Source: an uncultured Enorma sp. (GTDB lineage: Bacteria; Actinomycetota; Coriobacteriia; Coriobacteriales; Coriobacteriaceae). From it: a stretch of DNA of 7,662 nucleotides. The stretch covers positions 1 to 7,662 of the forward strand of contig CAJLVH010000091.1 in assembly GCA_905210055.1 (NCBI GenBank). Reading direction: 5' to 3'. Shown here one piece after another: positions 1 to 4,985 of this stretch (positions within the stretch are counted from its first letter, which is position 1; the number at the start of each line of letters is the position of its first letter). The notes under the pieces are model-generated. The model saw only the letters and a program-made list of their open reading frames with translations, had not been told where the DNA came from and searched no databases. The position numbers and the translations under genes were made by a program.

Positions 1-1
1 C

Positions 2-385
2 GGTGACGTGGACTTCGGCGAGGGCAAGAAGAACATGTACGCGCTCGAAGGCACGGAGATACTCGTCCAGCGCGAGAAGGAAGTCCAGCTGGCGGTGAAC
101 GGCTACGGCGAGGGCCGCGGCGTGTATATCAGCGGGCTGCCGTACAGCTTCGAGAACAGCCGCCTGCTCTACCGGGCCATCCTCTGGTCCGCGCACGACG
201 AGGGCGAGCTCAACAAGTGGTTCTCGACGAACTTCAACGTCGAAGTCCACGCCTTCGTGAAAAACGGCAAGTACTGCGTCGTGAACAACACCTACGAGCC
301 GCAGAGCACCACCGTCTACCGCGGCGATGGTACCAGCTTCGACCTGGGCCTCGACGCCAACGAGATTCGCTGGTACGAGATCTGA
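2..385 (+). CDS. gnpA: 1,3-beta-galactosyl-N-acetylhexosamine phosphorylase (GH112), C-terminal end
   Basis: This is the 3' part of a gene whose start lies left of the window; about 127 residues are visible, ending at TGA 383-385. The family phosphorolyses lacto-N-biose and galacto-N-biose from mucin and milk glycans to galactose 1-phosphate and the free N-acetylhexosamine, in the cytoplasm. The visible part matches the C-terminal region I recall for this family, including DFGEGKKNMYALEGT, VYISGLPYSFENSRLLYRA, an NNTYEPQ stretch and the closing IRWYE. The catalytic domain is outside the window. A strong terminator follows after 16 bases, so this is the last gene of its transcript. Family assignment is by recognition of these motifs. 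The gene symbol is also written lnpA. Confidence 0.85.
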   Translation, partial: GDVDFGEGKKNMYALEGTEILVQREKEVQLAVNGYGEGRGVYISGLPYSFENSRLLYRAILWSAHDEGELNKWFSTNFNVEVHAFVKNGKYCVVNNTYEPQSTTVYRGDGTSFDLGLDANEIRWYEI

Positions 386-401
386 ACGCAATACAATTAT
401 A

Positions 402-431
402 GCAGCCGCATGCCCGGGCGGCTGCTTTTTT
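402..431 (+). terminator. Rho-independent terminator after the GH112 gene
   Basis: A perfect 8-bp GC-rich stem (GCAGCCGC at 402-409 with GCGGCTGC at 418-425) closes an 8-base loop and is followed by six T (426-431). It sits 16 bases after the phosphorylase stop codon and separates that transcript from the membrane protein/XRE unit. Confidence 0.9.
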
Positions 432-448
432 GTCGCTTTACCGGATTT

Positions 449-469
449 GATGTGGTATATTTCGCACAT
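449..469. promoter_or_regulatory. Putative repressor operator, copy 1 (21-bp element)
   Basis: A 21-bp sequence is repeated exactly at 517-537. Each copy has imperfect dyad symmetry, ATGTG-N10-CACAT, as expected for a dimeric repressor site. This copy lies immediately upstream of the -35 box of the promoter at 477-506. The most likely binder is the small XRE protein encoded in the same unit; that is inference. Confidence 0.6.
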
Positions 470-476
470 TTGACAA

Positions 477-506
477 TTGACGCGCCGCGCCGGTGTCAGG
501 TATACT
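477..506 (+). promoter_or_regulatory. Sigma70-type promoter of the membrane protein/XRE unit
   Basis: TTGACG (477-482) and TATACT (501-506) are separated by 18 bases. The predicted transcription start, near 513, falls just before the second copy of the 21-bp element, so a protein bound there would block RNA polymerase. An overlapping TTGACA at 470-475 is too far from this -10 (25 bases) to pair with it. Confidence 0.65.
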
Positions 507-516
507 GTAATCAGGA

Positions 517-537
517 GATGTGGTATATTTCGCACAT
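517..537. promoter_or_regulatory. Putative repressor operator, copy 2 (21-bp element)
   Basis: This is identical to the element at 449-469 and starts 68 bases after it. It covers roughly +5 to +25 relative to the predicted start of transcription. The arrangement of one site before -35 and one after -10 is typical of autoregulated XRE repressors. Confidence 0.6.
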
Positions 538-565
538 CGCACTATGGAGCAAGGGAGGGCTCGGT

Positions 566-964
566 GTGAAAACTGTGTATGTCGGCATGGTGAGCGACAT
601 TGTTGTTGCACTATATCTCACGCTTATCTTGGTTCTAAAGGGCTTTTTGCAGCTCGACACGACCTGGCTGCGGTACCTGTACCTGCTTTTCACCATTGCG
701 CTCATAGTGGTGGTCGTCAAAAATCACCAGGCAATAAAGCGAAACGAGGACGAGATGGTCAAGGCGCTGATGGGGAAGATAGACTCCATGCTCCTGCGGT
801 CGTGGGAGTTTTTCATCGTGGGCATCTGCGTTGCCTTTGCCATAATACCGGCTATGCGGGGCAAACTGGCGCCGGTGTACTTTCTGACCTTTATCTGCCT
901 GTGGCAGCTCATTGTTTTTGTCGCGCGCTTGGTGATGTTTTGGTACAATGACCGGGTGAAATGA
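566..964 (+). CDS. Small four-helix integral membrane protein, co-transcribed with an XRE regulator
   Basis: The protein is 132 residues from GTG 566, chosen because AGGGAGGG (552-559) sits seven bases upstream. The open frame extends further upstream, but that part overlaps the terminator and promoter. Four hydrophobic segments are visible, near residues 7-28, 34-52, 81-98 and 104-125. A charged cytoplasmic-type loop (KNHQAIKRNEDEM, then KALMGKIDS) lies between the second and third. No catalytic motif is seen. Its stop overlaps the start of the XRE gene by four bases (ATGA), so translation is coupled. Small membrane proteins paired with a 65-70-residue XRE protein are common in Gram-positives and Coriobacteriia. 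The membrane partner's function is unknown, and I do not recognise a named family. Confidence 0.8.
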   Translation: MKTVYVGMVSDIVVALYLTLILVLKGFLQLDTTWLRYLYLLFTIALIVVVVKNHQAIKRNEDEMVKALMGKIDSMLLRSWEFFIVGICVAFAIIPAMRGKLAPVYFLTFICLWQLIVFVARLVMFWYNDRVK

Positions 965-1173
965 TGGAAGACGAGGTTCTGCTCAAAAACCGCATATCCG
1001 AGCACAGAGAGCGCCTCGGGCTCACGCAGCAGGCGCTGGCTGACGCCGTCGGCGTACGCAGGGAGACCATCGTAAACCTCGAGCGCGGGCGGTATAACCC
1101 CTCGCTCAAGCTGGCGCTCAAGATCTGCGCAGTGTTGGAAGCAACGGTGGAAGACGTGTTCCTGCTCGAGTGA
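961..1173 (+). CDS. XRE/Cro-CI family small transcriptional regulator
   Basis: The protein is 70 residues, close to a bare helix-turn-helix domain, which binds DNA as a dimer. The HTH core lies at about residues 21-43: LTQQALADAVGV, then a recognition helix in RRETIVNLERG. It continues with YNPSLKLALKI and ends in VEDVFLLE, the layout of the compact YozG-like subgroup. ATG 961 overlaps the membrane gene's stop (ATGA); ATG 964 is an alternative start one codon later. It probably represses its own promoter through the two 21-bp elements at 449-469 and 517-537. A terminator follows 22 bases after the stop. The family is clear; the target is inferred. Confidence 0.9.
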   Translation: MMEDEVLLKNRISEHRERLGLTQQALADAVGVRRETIVNLERGRYNPSLKLALKICAVLEATVEDVFLLE

Positions 1174-1195
1174 GCCGGAAGCGTCGGCATATGTG

Positions 1196-1227
1196 GCCCC
1201 GACAGACATGTCGGGGCTCCTTTTTTT
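1196..1227 (+). terminator. Rho-independent terminator after the XRE gene
   Basis: A 9-bp perfect stem (GCCCCGACA 1196-1204 with TGTCGGGGC 1209-1217) closes a four-base loop. It is followed by CTCC... and seven T (1221-1227), which ends the membrane/XRE transcript. Confidence 0.88.
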
Positions 1228-1232
1228 GCGCC

Positions 1233-1261
1233 GTAACAAGAAAAGCGCGGGTGCATACAAT
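1233..1261 (+). promoter_or_regulatory. Possible promoter of the collagen-like gene
   Basis: GTAACA (1233-1238) and TACAAT (1256-1261) are spaced by 17 bases, directly after the terminator and 56 bases before the collagen-like gene's start. The -35 match is only fair (4 of 6). A small inverted repeat, GGCAC-N6-GTGCC (1268-1283), lies in the predicted leader. Confidence 0.4.
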
Positions 1262-1440
1262 GATACAGGCACGAAAGGGTGCCGAATTCCTGATACCATG
1301 GTGAAGGGAGCAAGCATATGCACAAGTGCAACGACTCAGACTGGCGCGACAAGCTGGAGTGCTGCCATATGAACGTGATAAAGCCCTGTGATCACGACTG
1401 CAACAACACTCGCGGCTGCAAGCATGTCTGCTGTGTGAGC

Positions 1441-1557
1441 GGCCCCACCGGGCCCACAGGCGCAACTGAGCCGACCGGTCCGCCCGGGCCTACCGGCGCG
1501 ACTGGAGCGACCGGCCCCACCGGACCTACCGGCGCTACAGGCGCTACCGGCGCGGGC
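1441..1557 (+). repeat. Collagen-type G-X-Y coding repeat, block 1
   Basis: Thirteen consecutive triplets, mostly GPT and GAT, are encoded by degenerate 9-bp-period DNA. The period is interrupted once, by GAG (Glu) instead of a Gly codon at 1468-1470. Confidence 0.85.
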
Positions 1558-1704
1558 ATTGATACGATAGAGCAGTTCGTCCCTGGTACGCCCTACTCAA
1601 TAGGGGACTTGGTGTACTATAGCGGAGCGCTGTACGATGTAAATACGAACAATCCACGTGGCATTCCTGGTATCTCACCGGATTTCACGCTTGTCACCGT
1701 GACC

Positions 1705-1839
1705 GGCCCGACCGGCGCAACAGGAGCTGTCGGCCCGACAGGTCCTACAGGCCCGACTGGCGCTACAGGTGCAACGGGCGCTACTGGAGCAGTGGGCCCC
1801 ACCGGCCCGAGCGGGACCGGCCCGACCGGCCCCACCGGC
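1705..1839 (+). repeat. Collagen-type G-X-Y coding repeat, block 2, ending at the junction
   Basis: About fifteen triplets of the GPT/GAT/GAV type. The register slips by one residue in GPSGTGPT, and the repeat stops abruptly at about 1839, where the sequence changes character. Confidence 0.8.
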
Positions 1840-1845
1840 CGGGCA

Positions 1846-2116
1846 GCGGCACGCCGCCACCCCGTATACGCGAGGATATCCCGCGCGGGCGTGCCGTCCT
1901 CGCTGCAGAGCGCCCCGGCGACGACCACGCCGTCCTTATAGAAGTAGATGCGCACGACGAATACGCCCCGCCGGGCCAATAAGAAGGCTCGTCGATGGCG
2001 AAACGTATGCGTGCGAGGCCTGTCGACTCGGCATTGACGGCTTCGTACTTCTCGCGCGAGGTGAACATGGCGCCCTCGGCCTTGCGCCCGAAGACGACGC
2101 TTGCGGTATCGGGCAT
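1846..2116 (-). pseudogene. Frameshifted, 3'-truncated remnant of an unrecognised gene
   Basis: On the minus strand, ATG 2116 has a good Shine-Dalgarno (AAGGGG, seven bases upstream) and opens a frame with strong G/C third positions: MPDTASVVFGRKAEGAMF, then ..FAIDEPSYWPGG. At about 1960-1975 the coding character passes to another frame, which reads VFVVRIYFYKDGVVVAGA and ..GTPARDILAYTGW. The two parts join naturally if one base was lost next to the GGGG run (1965-1968). The second frame then runs into antisense of the collagen repeats and loses meaning near 1846. The alternating hydrophobic pattern suggests a small beta-rich domain. I do not recognise the family. It lies 99 bases downstream of the orphan DarT-like gene, on the same strand. 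Confidence 0.5.
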
Positions 2117-2160
2117 GTGCGCGCCCCTTCCCAACGGATACGGAACTTGTTCGGGTATTG

Positions 2161-2178
2161 AAAACGTGTTGCGAACAC
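2161..2178 (-). terminator. Weak candidate terminator after the orphan DarT-like gene
   Basis: On the minus strand GTGTT-CGC-AACAC forms a 5-bp stem followed by G and four T, 38 bases after the DarT-like stop. The stem is short and the T tract poor, so termination may be partial or absent. Confidence 0.22.
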
Positions 2179-2215
2179 CGGCTGGGAAAACCGCCATTCA
2201 GCGCGCTCGCGTCGC

Positions 2216-3070
2216 TCAGTCAACGAGACGGAACCCGCCGTTCTTGCCTCCCCGGCGAGCGGCTCTTTCTTTCCTCACTGCTGCATACATGCTGGAAATA
2301 TCCCAGTCGATCCAATCGCGCCGTCGTTCGAACAGCGCGGCCTCATGCGACACGATCTGATACGGAATGTGGCGGTCGTCTCCGACACAGCTGCGGTACT
2401 CGTCGATCTGCTCCTCGCTCTTGAAGAACACGCGCATGATGTAGCGGGGCGGAATCGCCCCGAACACGAACACCTCTGCGTTAGGGTCGCTGACTTCCCA
2501 GGGCTTCAAGTCCCATTTGGTGCGGGAGTAGCCTCCCCCTGGGCTCGGACGGCCGTCTTCGAACATGCTTTCCAACGCCCGCGCGCCGTAGGACGTCTCC
2601 CATTTGATGCGAAACAGACCGCCGACCGCGCCGGTCGGGAAGAACGAGCAGTTCAGCTCATACAGCACGCTGGGATCGAGTTCCAGCAGCACGAACGTGT
2701 CTCCCGGGCTCGTCTCGCCCCGTTCCCGTTTATGCTGCTCAAGGGTGTGAAGCACCTCGAAATTGACTCCGGAAATGTACACGGAAACGGTATCGGCGAG
2801 TTCCTGACAACACAGCCTGCTATTGACGGCGGCGTCGATCTTCCGACGGGCGAGCTCGTTCCTGGACAGGATCCCGTGCTCGAAAATGCTGTCGAGGTTC
2901 CTCGCTTGGGTGAGGTGGTACAGCTTCTTGATCCCCCGGTCTTGGACAACCTTCTTGATGGATGCGGCGCGATGCTTCGCTTCGATGAGCTCGCGACCCC
3001 GGCGCCCGGCTTCACGCCAGCGCTCCATATCCTGGGATGGCTGCCCGTGCGAGATGGTTTCCTCTGACAT
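2216..3070 (-). CDS. Orphan DarT-like (DUF4433) ADP-ribosyltransferase paralogue
   Basis: The protein is 284 residues from ATG 3070, with a strong AGGAGGT five to seven bases upstream. DarT enzymes use NAD+ to ADP-ribosylate DNA bases. The DarT-like domain spans about residues 40-255: KKLYHLTQARNLDSIFEHG (NAD-site Tyr-His at 51-52), then SVYISGVNFEVL, VLLELDPSVLYEL and DPNAEVFVF. Glu199 in the last is the likely catalytic Glu. It is a close paralogue of the C-terminal half of the 604-aa toxin at 5702-7516; 35 of the first 43 aligned residues are identical. One key difference stands out: RWD in the paralogue (residues 403-405) aligns with CCQ (87-89) here. The Arg there is the probable NAD-binding Arg of DarT, so activity may be lost or changed. 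The N-terminus lacks the IF-2-like and coiled-coil parts. No NADAR or macrodomain gene is adjacent. Upstream, at 173 bases, is the unknown 282-aa gene. Confidence 0.85.
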   Translation of the reverse strand: MSEETISHGQPSQDMERWREAGRRGRELIEAKHRAASIKKVVQDRGIKKLYHLTQARNLDSIFEHGILSRNELARRKIDAAVNSRLCCQELADTVSVYISGVNFEVLHTLEQHKRERGETSPGDTFVLLELDPSVLYELNCSFFPTGAVGGLFRIKWETSYGARALESMFEDGRPSPGGGYSRTKWDLKPWEVSDPNAEVFVFGAIPPRYIMRVFFKSEEQIDEYRSCVGDDRHIPYQIVSHEAALFERRRDWIDWDISSMYAAVRKERAARRGGKNGGFRLVD

Positions 3071-3130
3071 AGCTACCTCCTGGCTAGGCGAATCATGGGA
3101 TTACCCGTTGCGGTACGGGGCAGACTAGAT

Positions 3131-3229
3131 TCACTCAAGCGGCATGCTTGCGAACTCGTCGAATGCGCGCTCGGACTCCGCATGGGGCATGCAGGGAATC
3201 GGGGTGTTGTTGATCGGCCGCGTCGTCAT
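3131..3229 (-). CDS. Tiny ORF resembling the C-terminal tail of the neighbouring 282-aa protein
   Basis: On the minus strand ATG 3229 to TGA 3131 encodes 32 residues. It lies in the 173-base gap between the 282-aa gene and the DarT-like gene. Its end reads AESERAFDEFASMPLE; the 282-aa protein ends EESARAFKTFTAMHR. The similarity, with a preceding Pro-rich acidic or polar stretch in both, suggests a leftover copy of that tail from a duplication or a lost paralogue. No convincing ribosome binding site is seen, so it may not be translated. Confidence 0.25.
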   Translation of the reverse strand: MTTRPINNTPIPCMPHAESERAFDEFASMPLE

Positions 3230-3243
3230 CGCTCATCATCTCG

Positions 3244-4092
3244 CTATCGATGCATGGCGGTAAACGTCTTGAAAGCTCGCGCGCTTTCCTCATCGCTTGG
3301 CAGCGTGGGGTCATCGTCGACGGCAGAGAAGATTGGCATCGCGTTGCGCAGCTCATCGAGGTCGATGCCGAGGTTGTCGTCGCCGACACCGTGGAAGTGT
3401 GCCTCACAGACGATGCTTTCAGGCAGAAATGGCGCGCAGTGGATGGCGCGCGTCAGCTCGTCGCAGGCGTTCTGGTTGCGCGGTACGTCGAGTACGCCGA
3501 GGGTATAGTCGTCAATGTAATAGCCGTTGGTCTGCTTGTGTGACTCGGCGATGAGGCGCTCTGCGGCAATGCGCTCGTCGGGTGTCAGCCGGTAGCGCCA
3601 GGATGCGTTAACGCCGAGTTTTTCGGCGAGCATCCAGGCCACATAGGCAATGGTCTCGGATTCGCCGTAGATGTGACCTGTGGTCGGTGTCTCGGGCAGC
3701 TTGGCGAATGCGGTGAGCTCGGGGCTTGGCGCCCCGATCGCGTACCCGAGGTCGTGTTCCAGGTGCTGCGCCCAGCAGGACATCATGGGCATCTGGTACA
3801 TCTCCCGCATGATGTCGTCGCACTCGTTCTGGTCATAGGGCACCTCGAAGGCGATGATGGGCTCGCCCTTGTACGACTCGCGCGTGCGCTTCGTCTGGCA
3901 GGCGCGCAGGGCGATGCCTGCGGGATCGAGCGAACCTGCGGGAAGCTCGCGGCGGGTGTAGCCGGCGGTGCCGAAGAACATTTGGTCATCGTCGAGCACA
4001 CGCTGGACGAAGGCCGCCTCACGGGGGTGCAGTCCGATGACACCATGGCCGGATTGCTTGTTCACGAAACCGGGATGAAGTGTATCGAGCAT
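3244..4092 (-). CDS. Unrecognised 282-residue protein with an internal duplicated VPxxQNxCD motif
   Basis: The protein starts at ATG 4092, with AAAGGAG just upstream, and is soluble: no signal peptide or membrane segment. I do not recognise a family. Two stretches are clearly related. Residues 80-104 contain FEVPYDQNECDDIMREMYQ, and residues 200-224 contain LDVPRNQNACDELTRAIHC; each is followed by a P-hydrophobic-hydrophobic group. Between them lies GESETIAYVAWMLAEKLGV (143-161), which vaguely recalls the helix after the active site in ArdC-type zincins. However, no HExxH motif is present. The C-terminus is acidic. The gene lies between the RelE/ParE-type module (220 bases upstream) and the orphan DarT-like gene (173 bases downstream), all on the same strand. 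A role as partner or immunity protein of the DarT-like protein is possible but untested. Confidence 0.8.
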   Translation of the reverse strand: MLDTLHPGFVNKQSGHGVIGLHPREAAFVQRVLDDDQMFFGTAGYTRRELPAGSLDPAGIALRACQTKRTRESYKGEPIIAFEVPYDQNECDDIMREMYQMPMMSCWAQHLEHDLGYAIGAPSPELTAFAKLPETPTTGHIYGESETIAYVAWMLAEKLGVNASWRYRLTPDERIAAERLIAESHKQTNGYYIDDYTLGVLDVPRNQNACDELTRAIHCAPFLPESIVCEAHFHGVGDDNLGIDLDELRNAMPIFSAVDDDPTLPSDEESARAFKTFTAMHR

Positions 4093-4111
4093 GATGCTCC
4101 TTTCTGTGCCG

Positions 4112-4127
4112 GGGCGGTGCTCCGCCC
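4112..4127. repeat. GC-rich hairpin in the leader of the 282-aa gene
   Basis: A perfect 6-bp inverted repeat, GGGCGG-N4-CCGCCC, lies 20 bases upstream of the ATG and just before the ribosome binding site. It has no T tract on either side, so it is not a normal terminator. It could influence translation or be a protein site. Confidence 0.4.
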
Positions 4128-4227
4128 ATTGCTCAAATACTGATACTCGCGTGTTGGAATATTTGATTGTGAAATGCGGAATCGCGATGCGCTCCCTGGC
4201 CTCTTATAAGACAGAGCTTGAACTTGA

Positions 4228-4277
4228 TGCGCCCGAATGCGCGGCCGATTCGAAACGGCAGCTTTCATTCGGGCGCA
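4228..4277. repeat. 12-bp perfect inverted repeat with 26-base loop
   Basis: TGCGCCCGAATG (4228-4239) is exactly complementary, in reverse, to CATTCGGGCGCA (4266-4277). Within the loop, GCCG and CGGC can pair as well. It begins 35 bases after the RelE/ParE-type toxin stop (minus strand). No T run follows on the minus strand, so it is not a classic terminator. The 220-base gap around it holds no gene that I can support. Confidence 0.55.
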
Positions 4278-4312
4278 GTGCCGAAACCAGTCCGAGCAGG
4301 GAGCTCGCTTTG

Positions 4313-4639
4313 CTAATTAGGCCGGTCTTCAATCTCATCTGCGAGCAGTCGCGCACGCCAGTCGGCCGACATATGAAAGAGACGCATGAGCGTGACCACG
4401 CGCGCCGCTTCATCAACGGAGTAGACCGCGATGTAACCCCCGATCGCCGTACAGCGGTACTCGGAGCCCTCCACGCGCCCGCCCAGGAGCGGAAAGGTTT
4501 CCAGCGTGTCGAGCTTCGAGAGGTACGTGCTGTAGAGCCTGGCGGCACTCGAGCGTCCGACTTCGCGGAGCCTCCAGCTGAGAGCGGTGTCTAGATCATC
4601 CTCGAAGCGCCTTGTTGCCAAGATCTCGTATCTATGCAA
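4313..4639 (-). CDS. RelE/ParE-family toxin of a type II toxin-antitoxin module
   Basis: The protein is 108 residues from a TTG start at 4639, chosen because GAGGT sits six bases upstream. A GTG at 4654 in the same frame would add five residues but has no ribosome binding site. Family features: an N-terminal HRYEILATRRFEDDLDTALS, a middle helix RLYSTYLSKLDTLETFP, and the typical C-terminal beta hairpin YRCTAIGGYIAVYSVDE followed by VVTLMRLFH. RelE members cut mRNA on the ribosome and ParE members poison DNA gyrase; the sequence alone does not tell which applies. The start overlaps the last codons of the AbrB-type antitoxin, so the pair is translationally coupled, antitoxin first. Confidence 0.85.
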   Translation of the reverse strand: MHRYEILATRRFEDDLDTALSWRLREVGRSSAARLYSTYLSKLDTLETFPLLGGRVEGSEYRCTAIGGYIAVYSVDEAARVVTLMRLFHMSADWRARLLADEIEDRPN

Positions 4640-4913
4640 GACCGTACCTCGCACCCAAATCGCCCGCGACGTCCCGCGCCGGCCTCACGCGGCTGGCGGC
4701 GACGTCGGCCTCAGCCTCTGCGAGCCGGGCGCGGAAGTCCCCCTCGTCTGTCACCTCGAGCGGATCCGTCGGCACGGCGGACACCCAGGCGCGCCGCCCG
4801 TCGAATGACCAGTACACGCGCGCGCCGTCCGCAATGCCCAGAGCCGTCCGTACCTCCTTGGGGACGGTCGTTTGCCCGCCCTTCGTGAGTTTCGTGCTCA
4901 TCATCGTGACCAT
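4632..4913 (-). CDS. AbrB/MazE/SpoVT-family antitoxin
   Basis: The protein is 93 residues from ATG 4913, supported by GGAGGTG six bases upstream. ATGs at 4904 and 4901 are alternatives. Residues 5-45 (STKLTKGGQTTVPKEVR, then ALGIADGARVYW) are the swapped-hairpin AbrB fold, which dimerises and binds DNA. The remainder (about 50-93) is a charged, helical tail of the sort that wraps and blocks the toxin. It precedes and slightly overlaps the RelE/ParE-type toxin gene. It probably represses its own promoter through the inverted repeat at 4926-4945. An AbrB-type antitoxin with a RelE/ParE-type toxin is a known combination. Confidence 0.88.
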   Translation of the reverse strand: MVTMMSTKLTKGGQTTVPKEVRTALGIADGARVYWSFDGRRAWVSAVPTDPLEVTDEGDFRARLAEAEADVAASRVRPARDVAGDLGARYGLA

Positions 4914-4925
4914 GCGGCACCTCCG

Positions 4926-4948
4926 AATCATTAATTTCAATGATTATA
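4926..4948 (-). promoter_or_regulatory. Promoter -10 with overlapping inverted-repeat operator of the TA module
   Basis: On the minus strand a consensus TATAAT (4948-4943) overlaps a perfect inverted repeat, AATCATT-N6-AATGATT (4945-4926), which ends five bases before the GGAGGTG ribosome site. The AT-rich patch stands out sharply from its GC-rich surroundings. No good -35 is visible at the right spacing. This is the expected place and form for AbrB-type autorepression. Confidence 0.7.
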
Positions 4949-4985
4949 TTGATTTTAACACGACGCGCGTCGCGCCATGCCTGGT

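Larger units (their letters stand above)
1318..1941 (+). pseudogene. Collagen-like surface protein, 3' end replaced (truncated)
   Basis: The frame runs 207 codons from ATG 1318, preceded by GAAGGGAG at 1303-1310. A Cys-rich head (nine Cys in residues 4-39, including CC pairs) leads into G-X-Y repeats of the GPT/GAT type at residues 42-80. A non-collagen insert follows at 81-129, with a VPGTPYSIGDLVYYSGALYDV stretch like CBM5/12 chitin-binding modules. A second G-X-Y block spans 130-174. Such proteins form trimeric stalks at the cell or spore surface and normally end in a globular C-terminal domain. Here residues 175-207 are Arg/Ala/Pro-rich with no family character, and read as the antisense of a minus-strand gene remnant. 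The G-X-Y register is also broken by Glu at residue 51 and by GPSGTGPT near 164. I judge the gene 3'-truncated by recombination near 1840, though a shortened protein could still be made. Confidence 0.65.

Noticed and set aside
410..565. Upstream extension of the membrane protein to ATG 410
   Set aside because: It would start inside the terminator hairpin and run through the promoter and both 21-bp elements. GTG 566 has a proper ribosome site.
724..1465. Several overlapping minus-strand open frames opposite the membrane protein, XRE and collagen genes
   Set aside because: They cross two terminators and a promoter, have no ribosome sites and show compositions typical of antisense frames in GC-rich DNA.
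1438..1839. CRISPR-like or minisatellite array
   Set aside because: The short period is 9 bp and in frame; it encodes collagen G-X-Y triplets and has no spacers.
1781..2197. Intact 138-aa minus-strand protein starting at ATG 2197
   Set aside because: Its last ~60 residues are Arg/Ser/Gly-rich off-frame sequence, while another frame carries the coding signal there. The better ribosome site is at ATG 2116, and the gene looks frameshifted and truncated.
2345..3067. Plus-strand open frame (240 codons) opposite the orphan DarT gene
   Set aside because: It shares a VPRLGEVVQLLD stretch with the plus-strand frame opposite the other DarT gene, but only because the two minus-strand genes are paralogues. 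It is a shadow frame.
3244..4092. ArdC-like or zincin metallopeptidase
   Set aside because: One helix (ESETIAYVAWMLAEKLG) recalls that family, but there is no HExxH or equivalent metal site.
4961..4972. CGACGCGCGTCG palindrome as a terminator of the NADAR gene
   Set aside because: The stem is only a self-complementary 12-mer with no loop room and is not followed by a T tract on the minus strand (TGTTAAAA).
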